In this document: positions 1 to 4,469 of the stretch, in pieces
Numbering within the stretch: the stretch's first letter is position 1
How the letters are laid out: each line of letters starts with the position of its first letter
DNA from: Thermoproteota archaeon
GTDB taxonomy: Archaea; Thermoproteota; EX4484-205; JAAOZP01
Length of the DNA stretch: 5,155 bases
Reading direction: 5' to 3'
Assembly (NCBI GenBank): GCA_026414125.1
Contig: JAOAJQ010000094.1
Span: forward strand, 1-5,155
The notes under the pieces: generated by a model
What the model saw: only the letters and a program-made list of their open reading frames with translations
Databases searched by the model: none
Told to the model about the DNA's origin: nothing
Position numbers and translations under genes: made by a program

Positions 1-143
1 ATCCTGTACGGGTCGTAAAGCCAGTTTTCAGCAGGGTAACCGTTTATCGTGACACGCCCGGAACCCTGTTTAACAACAGCCCTAGCCACCGAGCTCTTGA
101 CGGAACCCGTTACAATCAGGGGCAGTTTCCTAGGAGTCGGCAA
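1..143 (-). CDS. rps9: Small ribosomal subunit protein uS9, N-terminal part (runs off left edge)
   Basis: This is the start of archaeal ribosomal protein uS9 (S9p), a 30S subunit protein whose C-terminal tail reaches the P-site tRNA. Only about 47 N-terminal residues are in the window; the rest lies past the left edge. Visible family features are the first beta strand and loop (IVTGSVKSSVARAVVKQGSG), then RVTINGYPAENW, which match the usual 'tGkrKtAiArA.v..G.GrvrINg.p.e' pattern. The start is taken as TTG at 141-143, because an in-frame TGA lies only three codons before it. A GGAGG motif (minus strand, 154-158) sits 10 nt upstream, inside the end of the uL13 gene. The stop of uL13 is 2 nt before this start, so the two are surely co-transcribed and probably translationally coupled. 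One oddity is GSVKSS where most archaea have GKRKTA, so the usual basic residues here are reduced. Identity is firm; the exact start is likely. Confidence 0.9.
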   Translation of the reverse strand, partial: MPTPRKLPLIVTGSVKSSVARAVVKQGSGRVTINGYPAENWLYDPYR

Positions 144-145
144 AA

Positions 146-586
146 CTAATCAGCCTCCGGAACACTGAAAAACCCTTTCAAGTCTGAAAGGGTGAAGGAG
201 CTTCTTCCGAGCCTAGAGGCGTCAGCATCCTTAAACCTCACAGCCTCGCCCTTAACACTACTCGGCCAGCCGCAGTAGACTCTGAGCCTTCTAAACGCCT
301 CCATCCCCTTAGGCTTATCCATTGGAAGCATGCTTTTTACAACGCTCCTAACGTAGGTCACCGGGTTCCTTGGATGCCTCGGCGTATGCTTAGGGTTCCT
401 AACGCTCTTCACCTCCAGGAAGCCCACGTACTCCCTAATGAAGCTGTCTTTCCTCCCAGATATCCTTGTCTTCTCAGCGTTAACCACGTAAACCCTGTAT
501 CCTTCAAGAAGCCTCTTAGCTATGATTGAACACATTCTTCCAAGGACCTGGTCAGTCGCGTCAACCACGAGAACCCTTTCAGACAA
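146..586 (-). CDS. rpl13: Large ribosomal subunit protein uL13
   Basis: Archaeal ribosomal protein uL13 (L13p), 146 residues, a normal archaeal length. It is a globular protein on the surface of the 50S subunit. Family landmarks in order: VVDATDQVLGRMCSIIAKRL (about residues 7-26), VVNAEKTRISGRK (about 34-46), the basic loop RNPKHTPRHPRNP (about 63-75), and a helix-strand block near 82-108 with SMLPMDKPKGMEAFRRLRVYCG (here SMLP replaces the common RGMLP). The start is TTG 584-586. It overlaps the last 8 bases of the eL18 gene, and a GGTGA Shine-Dalgarno core (minus strand, within 593-599) lies about 6 nt upstream, complementary to the archaeal 16S 3' end. Gene order rpoD-eL18-uL13-uS9 is the standard archaeal order, so it should be transcribed from the rpoD promoter. 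Confidence 0.95.
   Translation of the reverse strand: MSERVLVVDATDQVLGRMCSIIAKRLLEGYRVYVVNAEKTRISGRKDSFIREYVGFLEVKSVRNPKHTPRHPRNPVTYVRSVVKSMLPMDKPKGMEAFRRLRVYCGWPSSVKGEAVRFKDADASRLGRSSFTLSDLKGFFSVPEAD
154..158 (-). promoter_or_regulatory. Shine-Dalgarno motif for uS9
   Basis: GGAGG on the minus strand, embedded in the last codons of the uL13 gene, 10 nt before the TTG at 143. It supports that TTG as the start of uS9, which has no ATG or GTG choice between the preceding in-frame stop and the conserved region. Confidence 0.6.
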
Positions 587-923
587 TTATTTTCACCCCA
601 GAGCCCTTCTGCTCAACCTTGGCGAACTCATCCAGACGCATAACCTTGCATCCGGCTGACCTCAACTTATCTAGAGCGGCTGAGGAGAAGGAGAGGGCGG
701 CAACCGTGACACTATGGTTGATCTCTCCCTTACCCAGGACTTTCCCAGGGACCACTACACGGTCACCCTGCTGGGTTAAACGCGAAATCTTACCCACGTT
801 TACCTCAGCCATCCTGCTCTTAGGCCTAGATAGGAGGCTCTCAACTCTCCTCCAGAACCCTGAGTCACCTGCCGCCTTCCTCACCGAAGTTAACACCCTC
901 CTCGCCGCCACGCTTCTCTTCAA
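579..923 (-). CDS. rpl18e: Large ribosomal subunit protein eL18
   Basis: Archaeal/eukaryotic-type ribosomal protein eL18 (L18e), a 50S protein absent from bacteria. The 114-residue product is close to the usual 115-125. Recognisable blocks are RRVLTSVRKAAG (about 8-19), FWRRVESLLSRPKSRMAEVNVGKISR (about 23-48), the signature GDRVVVPGKVLGKGE (about 53-67), VTVAALSFS, and the terminal KGSGVKI. No ATG is available. The possible starts are TTG 923, GTG 911, GTG 896 and GTG 884. The RRVL..VRK helix is conserved in the family, so 923 or 911 is likely and the later two would truncate it. With TTG 923 the gene overlaps the 3' end of rpoD by 59 bp, an unusually long overlap for this pair. The stop overlaps the uL13 start by 8 bp. 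Identity is firm, start uncertain. Confidence 0.93.
   Translation of the reverse strand: MKRSVAARRVLTSVRKAAGDSGFWRRVESLLSRPKSRMAEVNVGKISRLTQQGDRVVVPGKVLGKGEINHSVTVAALSFSSAALDKLRSAGCKVMRLDEFAKVEQKGSGVKIIV
593..599 (-). promoter_or_regulatory. Shine-Dalgarno motif for uL13
   Basis: GGGGTGA on the minus strand, 6 nt before TTG 586. Its GGTGA core complements the archaeal 16S rRNA 3' tail. It lies in the last codons of eL18 and supports coupled initiation of uL13 at a TTG. Confidence 0.55.
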
Positions 924-1551
924 CCTCAGGAAGCGTGAGAGAATCCAGAAGCGTTTTAAACTTATCTCTCAAAATATCCAGAGCCTGCCTGAAAACCTCT
1001 ATTGATGGCAGAGAACCTGTTGATTCAAGTCTGAAAACGAAAACACCCGGGGAATCCGTGAAGCTGTACGTAGCCAAGGAGGCAGGCTGCCATTTAGCAT
1101 GCATTTTACCCCTTCCAAGCCTAGCTATTGCCTCCAGCCTAAGCTTCCCACCCGGTGGAAGCTTTGTTATGGGAATATTGCTGTAGACGGGGTAAACCTC
1201 CTCATCCCTGCAGACAAGATGCTTGGAGTAGACCGTTAACGGGGAGTCACCGGCGGAAACATCTATGCTCAGCGAGGTGAAACACCTTTCGCTAGAGCCC
1301 TGCAGACATTCCTGAGAATCCATCGGAATGTATTTTCCAAGCGGGGTTCTTAAGGGGATTAGGCCAAGCCTGTTTGAAAGAACCTCGTCGAACATGGGGC
1401 TGGAGTTTTCAAAAATGAATACTTCGTGAATCGCCAGCGTAGGAACCTCTTCCAGGATAGTTCTTCTAATCGCGTTTACAAGTGCCTCTGAACATCCTTC
1501 CAGCCTAGCCTCTAGATAATCGTCGCTCAGCCTAAGTATCTTTACATCCAT
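865..1551 (-). CDS. rpoD: DNA-directed RNA polymerase subunit D (Rpo3)
   Basis: Archaeal RNA polymerase subunit D, equivalent to bacterial alpha and eukaryotic Rpb3/AC40. It pairs with subunit L to nucleate polymerase assembly. The 228-residue protein has the dimerisation helix and its surroundings at about 26-67 (NAIRRTILEEVPTLAIHEV, then SPMFDEVLSNRLGLIPL), an insert domain at about 70-140, and the C-terminal return to the dimerisation fold at about 144-205 (GRGKMHAKWQPAS, then FVFRLESTGSLP). The Fe-S domain found in many archaeal RpoD proteins would fall between TYSFTD and PGVFVF (about 161-172), but here the chain crosses directly. The only cysteines are at 20, 82, 90 and 114, so no cluster motif exists. 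A glycine- and glutamate-rich tail (about 209-228) is unusual and is the part overlapping the eL18 start. The ATG at 1551 is about 30 bp from a TATA box, implying a near-leaderless mRNA. It heads rpoD-eL18-uL13-uS9. Confidence 0.95.
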   Translation of the reverse strand: MDVKILRLSDDYLEARLEGCSEALVNAIRRTILEEVPTLAIHEVFIFENSSPMFDEVLSNRLGLIPLRTPLGKYIPMDSQECLQGSSERCFTSLSIDVSAGDSPLTVYSKHLVCRDEEVYPVYSNIPITKLPPGGKLRLEAIARLGRGKMHAKWQPASLATYSFTDSPGVFVFRLESTGSLPSIEVFRQALDILRDKFKTLLDSLTLPEVEEKRGGEEGVNFGEEGGR

Positions 1552-1575
1552 ATTAACGTGCTATTTTCCCGAGAA

Positions 1576-1587
1576 GGTATTTAAGGG
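1576..1587 (-). promoter_or_regulatory. TATA box of the rpoD operon
   Basis: Minus-strand CCCTTAAATACC, an archaeal TATA element centred near 1581, 30 bp upstream of the rpoD ATG at 1551. At the usual 25-27 bp spacing, transcription would start within a few bases of the ATG. It replaces the upstream read-through that the inverted rps11 no longer provides. Confidence 0.65.
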
Positions 1588-1597
1588 TAGTGTTTCT

Positions 1598-1611
1598 ACA
1601 GCCGGGGCTGT
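1598..1611. promoter_or_regulatory. Dyad symmetry between divergent promoters (candidate operator)
   Basis: The inverted repeat acagcc-gg-ggctgt lies almost in the middle of the 115-bp spacer between the rpoD and rps11 starts, upstream of both TATA boxes. Its position suits an activator or repressor site serving both genes, but only one copy is seen and function is inference. Confidence 0.3.
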
Positions 1612-1636
1612 CAAAAGCCGAGCCAGCTGGAGAACG

Positions 1637-1646
1637 CTTATTAACC
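1637..1646 (+). promoter_or_regulatory. TATA box of rps11
   Basis: CTTATTAACC on the plus strand, centred near 1641, 26 bp before the GTG start at 1667. This is the spacing expected for a leaderless archaeal mRNA, and there is no Shine-Dalgarno motif in front of the GTG. It gives the inverted rps11 its own promoter. Confidence 0.55.
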
Positions 1647-1666
1647 TCCTTAAGCAGGATGGCCGC

Positions 1667-2062
1667 GTGAGCACTGAACAAGGGAAATATGCTGTCGTAC
1701 GAATATACTCGTCTAGCAACAATACTATAGTGCACGCTACGGATCCAAGTGGCTCCTCAACACTCGCAATATCTGCAGCAGGCCAGCATGTTAAGGCTGA
1801 CAGGCTTGGAGGCAGCCCTTATGGCGCGATGATGGCTGCAAACACTGTGGCTGGAGCCTTGAAAAAGCTGGGGATAACGAGCATTAAGGTTAGGGTTAGG
1901 GCTCCGGGAGGCATAAAGTCGAGGACTCCTGGGCAGGGGGCTCAGGCAGCTATAAGAGCATTAACAAGGGCGGGTCTAAGAATAATCGCGATAGAGGATG
2001 TAACACCCATTCCCACCGACGGGACGAGGAAACCCGGAGGCAGGAGGGGCAGAAGGTTCTAG
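1667..2062 (+). CDS. rps11: Small ribosomal subunit protein uS11 (inverted relative to its operon)
   Basis: Archaeal ribosomal protein uS11 (S11p), 131 residues, normal length. It is a 30S platform protein near the E site. Landmarks: VVRIYSSSNNTIVHATDPSG (about 10-29), the helix region VKADRLGGSPYGAMMAANTVA (about 42-62), KVRVRAPGG (about 74-82), TPGQGAQAAIRALTRAGLRI (about 87-106), and the basic C terminus IEDVTPIPTDGTRKPGGRRGRRF, nearly invariant in archaea. The start is GTG 1667, which gives the expected short N terminus before the first beta strand and lies 26 bp from a TATA box. In most archaea rps11 is co-directional between rps4 and rpoD. Here it keeps that slot but lies on the opposite strand, convergent with rps4 and divergent from rpoD. 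Coding quality looks intact and all signature blocks are present, so it is very probably functional. Confidence 0.95.
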   Translation: MSTEQGKYAVVRIYSSSNNTIVHATDPSGSSTLAISAAGQHVKADRLGGSPYGAMMAANTVAGALKKLGITSIKVRVRAPGGIKSRTPGQGAQAAIRALTRAGLRIIAIEDVTPIPTDGTRKPGGRRGRRF

Positions 2063-2261
2063 CCTTATAAGACAGTGTTTAACTTCCACGAGCAGACACT
2101 TTCTCAACAGGCTTCACCGAGTCTTAGAGTTAACTCTTCCTGCAAACCTTTAACAGAAGAACAAATAGGCTGGAAGCAATTGCTTCTCCCACATCACGAT
2201 GCTTGTCCTAGTCTCATATTTAAGAACTTAAAAACATCTGTTGGCTTTAGCCTTGAGAGTG
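2063..2261. other. Convergent intergenic spacer between rps11 and rps4
   Basis: A 199-bp gap between the stop of rps11 and the stop of rps4. I see no convincing gene in it. It contains a perfect 14-bp palindrome gaagcaattgcttc at 2173-2186, a T5 run on the minus strand at 2230-2234 that could end the rps4 transcript, and a TATA-like cttaaatat (minus strand, about 2216-2225). It is also one of the two junctions of the rps11 inversion. No tRNA fold, clear C/D box pair or conserved reading frame was recognised. Confidence 0.5.
2230..2234 (-). terminator. T-run, possible terminator of rps13-rps4
   Basis: Five T residues on the minus strand about 28 nt after the uS4 stop, following a weak GGCT-AA-AGCC dyad. 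Archaeal termination commonly uses T-runs alone. The evidence is modest. Confidence 0.3.
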
Positions 2262-2753
2262 TCAAGCCGCCTTAGTCTCTTCGACCGTTTTAACCCTTAC
2301 GAGAGGCTCCTCCTCTCTGGTGACGAAGTATCCTGGGGATCTTACAATCTGGTCCCCTATCATGATCTTGCCGTGAACTATTGCCTGCCTAGCGCTGTGA
2401 ATGGTCTTCGCAAAACCCTTCCTGTAGACGATTGTTTGAAGTCTTCTTTCAAGAACGTTTGAAAGAGTCAGGGAGAGAACATCGTCAAGCTTCGCATCCT
2501 TGCCGACTAAGCCAAGCCTGTAGAGCCTTGAAATAAGCTCTGACTCCCTCTTAACCCTTTCCTCACCCGTCAGGCTCAGGTAGGAGCGGGCTGAAGCCCT
2601 AACACCCCTAAGGAAGGATGCGGCTCTCCAAAGCTCCCTTTTGTTTCTTAAACCGTACTCCCCAACGAGTACGAGCTCCTCCGCCAGACGCTCCTTGACC
2701 CAAGGATGCTTCGGATGCAGGATTTTGCTTCTAATCTTACGCGGGTCACCCAT
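2262..2753 (-). CDS. rps4: Small ribosomal subunit protein uS4
   Basis: Archaeal ribosomal protein uS4 (S4p), 163 residues, close to the usual 160-180. It is a primary 16S rRNA binder that starts assembly of the 30S body. The N-terminal half has the family blocks MGDPRKIRSKILHPKHPW (1-18), ERLAEELVLVGEYGLRNKRELWRA (about 21-44) and LRGVRASARSYLSL. The S4 RNA-binding domain is at about 104-155, with RRLQTIVYRKGFAKTIHSAR, QAIVHGKIMIGD and a final VRSPGYFVTREEE. The ATG at 2753 fits the family N terminus exactly and follows the uS13 stop by 6 bp, so the two are one transcription unit. Normally rps11 and rpoD would follow on the same strand; here transcription should stop in the convergent spacer because rps11 faces the other way. 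Confidence 0.95.
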   Translation of the reverse strand: MGDPRKIRSKILHPKHPWVKERLAEELVLVGEYGLRNKRELWRAASFLRGVRASARSYLSLTGEERVKRESELISRLYRLGLVGKDAKLDDVLSLTLSNVLERRLQTIVYRKGFAKTIHSARQAIVHGKIMIGDQIVRSPGYFVTREEEPLVRVKTVEETKAA

Positions 2754-2759
2754 TTCTCA

Positions 2760-3236
2760 TCACTTCTTCTCGCTTCCGGACGACTTCATCGCAGCCTTTG
2801 AAAAACCAACTGGGCCACCGGTTCTGCCGGTCGTCCTAGTCCTCTGACCCCTAACCTTTAAGCCGAGCGAGTGTCTAACACCCTTCCAAGACTTAATCCT
2901 CATCATCCTCTCAATATCCATCTTTTGGGTTAGCTCCAAGTCGGAGGTTATCAGATGCTTATCCTCACCACTTACGGGATCCCTCCTTCTGTTAAGCATC
3001 CAAACAGGCATATCCAGAGACCTGGGATTGTTTAGCGCAGCCTCTATTCTTGCAACTTCCTCCTCAGACAAGTAGCCCAGCCTGGTGTCCATCGGTATGT
3101 TTAGAGCTATGCACAGTGCTCTCGCCGTAGACCAACCTACGCCTTTAATCAGCGATAGACCATCCAATACTTTTCTCTTCCCATCGCAATCGATACCGGC
3201 GATTCGCACTATCTCCTTAAACTCCCTGTTGCTCAT
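2760..3236 (-). CDS. rps13: Small ribosomal subunit protein uS13
   Basis: Archaeal ribosomal protein uS13 (S13p), 158 residues from this start, a normal archaeal length. It sits in the 30S head and contacts the 50S subunit and P-site tRNA. Landmarks: VRIAGIDCDGKRKVLDGLSLIKGVG (about 10-34, with the helix-turn-helix-like GVGWSTARALCIALNI), then LSEEEVARIEAAL, WMLNRRRDPVSGEDKHLITSDLE, MMRIKSWKGVRHSLGLKVRGQRT and the basic tail TTGRTGGPVG. The frame is open further upstream to a GTG at 3311, but the ATG at 3236 (MSNREFKEIVRIAG) matches the family N terminus. Moreover, the extra upstream 25 codons would translate the promoter with its TATA box at 3267-3276. It is the first gene of the minus-strand unit with uS4. 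Confidence 0.94.
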   Translation of the reverse strand: MSNREFKEIVRIAGIDCDGKRKVLDGLSLIKGVGWSTARALCIALNIPMDTRLGYLSEEEVARIEAALNNPRSLDMPVWMLNRRRDPVSGEDKHLITSDLELTQKMDIERMMRIKSWKGVRHSLGLKVRGQRTRTTGRTGGPVGFSKAAMKSSGSEKK

Positions 3237-3254
3237 AAGCAGGCTTAAGGAGGC

Positions 3255-3291
3255 TTTCCGGAGGCTGGTTATAAACATTATTTCCGAGGCT
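3255..3291. repeat. Short direct repeats flanking the rps13 TATA box
   Basis: tttccggaggct (3255-3266) and tttccgaggct (3281-3291) lie on either side of the TATA box, 26 bp apart start to start. Two further aggct copies occur at 3241-3245 and 3251-3255. The arrangement could be a regulator site bracketing the promoter, or low-complexity drift. Function is inferred only. Confidence 0.35.
3267..3276 (-). promoter_or_regulatory. TATA box of the rps13-rps4 unit
   Basis: Minus-strand GTTTATAACC centred near 3272, 36 bp before the ATG at 3236, predicting a leader of about 10 nt. A second TATA-like element, GTTTTTAAAA (minus strand, 3291-3300), lies 24 bp further upstream and would give a leader of about 35 nt. 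No Shine-Dalgarno motif is seen in either leader. Confidence 0.5.
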
Positions 3292-3361
3292 TTTAAAAAC
3301 GAGGCATGCACCAGTATTCCCTCCCGGTATTAGTCGTGTTAAAAATGGCTTTAGAACAGCT

Positions 3362-4027
3362 TTAAACGAGCAGCCTCCTATTTCTTCTCACCTTCTCTAC
3401 AAACTCCTTGCAGAACCTTTCCTTACCCTTAGAGTCGAATTCGTACGTTAAGTGTGCAGCGTGAACCGCGTCAGCCCTCCTCGCTATCTCGTTGAAGACT
3501 TGCTCCTCAGACATACCTTCAGGGTTGAAGACTGAGGTGAAGAACGTGCGGTGCCCCGTCAGCTCATACTTAACATCTATCTTGTACTTCTCGCTTATCC
3601 TCCTAGCCACTTCTTCCCCCCAGTACAGTCGAAGGACAAAGCCGCTATAAGGTCTTCTCAGGAACTTTTCCTCCAAGTACTTCCCCCATTTTCCGTTGGC
3701 TAGGTCGTTAAGTATCTCTTCCTTTTCCTTCCTTATTTTCGCCCAAATCCTTTTTCTCTCCTCCTCGCTCTTAGCCTTCTTCAGCCTGGAGCCATAAACA
3801 TCAGTATCCAAAAGTATCTGCACGACATCTTCAAAATCCCCCACCCTGTTAGAATACACCTCAATCCTCCCGTCGACGAGCTCGTGGACTCCAACACCAT
3901 AACCCGAATTCGTGATTATATGCCATTTCTCGTCCTTGAATATTGGCTTAGTATCTATTTTAAACTCCGCCTTATACTTCTTGTTAAAGTAATCTCTAAG
4001 TTTTTCAAGGAACTTTTCGTCAACCAT
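3362..4027 (-). CDS. Hypothetical protein, charged, unrecognised family
   Basis: I do not recognise this protein (221 residues from this start). It is soluble-looking and very rich in Lys, Glu and Arg, with no signal peptide or membrane segment. The first third alternates strands and helices (KWHIITNSGYGVGVHELVDGR). A highly charged stretch at about 83-110 (RLKKAKSEEERKRIWAKIRK) is probably a long helix or coiled coil. The last third has GFVLRLYWGEEVARRISEKY, ELTGHRTFFTSVFNPEG, AVHAAHLTYEFD and a basic end RRNRRLLV. Two starts are possible. ATG 4036 overlaps the upstream stop as ATGA but touches a GGAGG motif with no spacing. ATG 4027 lies 9 nt after that GGAGG, so I prefer it. It follows the nuclease-like remnant directly and was probably co-expressed with it. 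Function is unknown; a role with the nuclease, for example in defence or nucleic-acid handling, is only inferred from position. Confidence 0.7.
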   Translation of the reverse strand: MVDEKFLEKLRDYFNKKYKAEFKIDTKPIFKDEKWHIITNSGYGVGVHELVDGRIEVYSNRVGDFEDVVQILLDTDVYGSRLKKAKSEEERKRIWAKIRKEKEEILNDLANGKWGKYLEEKFLRRPYSGFVLRLYWGEEVARRISEKYKIDVKYELTGHRTFFTSVFNPEGMSEEQVFNEIARRADAVHAAHLTYEFDSKGKERFCKEFVEKVRRNRRLLV

Positions 4028-4032
4028 CCCTA

Positions 4033-4329
4033 TCATCCTCCAAAACCCTCTATCTCACTCCTCGTAAAAACCACCATATACGGATTGCTAAAGAATCCGA
4101 CGTTGCCCGGATATGTCCCGTCCCAAAGCATATCCACCGGGTCGAAGGCGAAGCTGACGGCAATGCCGTATCCAGCAGTTTTGTATATATCGAGGCCAAT
4201 GTGTTTCTTAAGGTCGCTCTCCGCCACACTAAATCTATCCCTGAAATAGTCTATGTCGATTGTGCTTTTTACCTCTATTATCGCGATAACATCGCCTTTA
4301 TGGAAAGTTTTTTCCGCAAGCGTTATGTT
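4033..4329 (-). pseudogene. PD-(D/E)XK nuclease-like gene remnant (N terminus lost)
   Basis: The frame is open for 98 codons down to the TGA at 4033-4035. Its first part reads FHKGDVIAIIEVKSTIDIDY, the core of a PD-(D/E)XK nuclease fold: D (codon 4291-4293), then E and K of IEVK (codons 4273-4275 and 4267-4269) on a hydrophobic strand, followed by a helix. The remainder has YGIAVSFAFDP and a C-terminal VVFTRSEIEGFGG. No ATG, GTG or TTG occurs before GTG 4227, so a start there gives only 64 residues and excludes the catalytic motif. Upstream in this frame is a TAA at 4330-4332. A run of six T (plus strand 4308-4313) lies just ahead of the motif; removing one base would join the frame to TTG 4343-4345 and add only a short N terminus. 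The gene is thus truncated, frameshifted, or misread at that run. Its stop overlaps the next gene by 4 bp. Confidence 0.6.
4037..4041 (-). promoter_or_regulatory. Shine-Dalgarno motif for the 221-residue hypothetical gene
   Basis: GGAGG on the minus strand at the end of the nuclease-like remnant. It directly touches ATG 4036 (no spacing) but is 9 nt from ATG 4027, which favours the second ATG as the start. Confidence 0.55.
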
Positions 4330-4462
4330 TTATGTTGCTCTCCAAGTAGATCGGTCACTTCCCCATGAGCTTCAGCCCATACTATCCGCATATGTAAAAG
4401 TAGTATATGCAATAGTCAAACACTCTCATCCAGCAACTAATAAAATTAAGATACAAATATTT
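4330..4462. other. AT-rich spacer, probably decayed gene sequence
   Basis: This stretch between the nuclease remnant and the tRNA terminator is more AT-rich than its neighbours. On the minus strand only short stretches stay open, for example MRIVWAEAHGEVTDLLGEQH from ATG 4391 to TAA 4323 (22 residues), in a frame different from the nuclease. It could be decayed 5' sequence of the nuclease gene. No RNA gene or attachment-site copy was recognised. Confidence 0.4.
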
Positions 4463-4467
4463 AAAAA
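4463..4467 (-). terminator. T-run terminator of tRNA-Ser
   Basis: TTTTT on the minus strand, 2 nt after the tRNA discriminator base and followed by AAATATTTG. It is a plausible archaeal tRNA terminator. The same AT-rich stretch could also act as a TATA element for the genes downstream on this strand. Confidence 0.45.
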
Positions 4468-4469
4468 TA

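Noticed and set aside
526..1005. Plus-strand open frame opposite eL18 and rpoD
   Set aside because: It lies antisense to two well-identified genes, has no recognisable protein features and reads as low-complexity Thr/Leu/Arg sequence expected from the opposite strand.
1553..1735. Minus-strand 60-codon frame just before rpoD, with a taaggaggttaa sequence at 1641-1652 that looks like a strong Shine-Dalgarno
   Set aside because: The frame crosses the rps11 start and the rpoD TATA box, and no start codon lies at usable distance after the GGAGG. It is best explained as promoter sequence.
2063..2261. C/D box small RNA in the convergent spacer (a GTGATGT on the minus strand resembles a C box)
   Set aside because: The box is imperfect and no D or D' CTGA lies at suitable spacing, so the pattern is not met.
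2075..2275. Plus-strand 66-codon frame in the rps11/rps4 spacer
   Set aside because: GTG start with no promoter or Shine-Dalgarno motif, no recognisable motif, and it runs into the rps4 coding region on the opposite strand.
3237..3311. Longer uS13 start (GTG at 3311)
   Set aside because: The added residues do not fit the family N terminus and their codons include the TATA box and repeats of the promoter.
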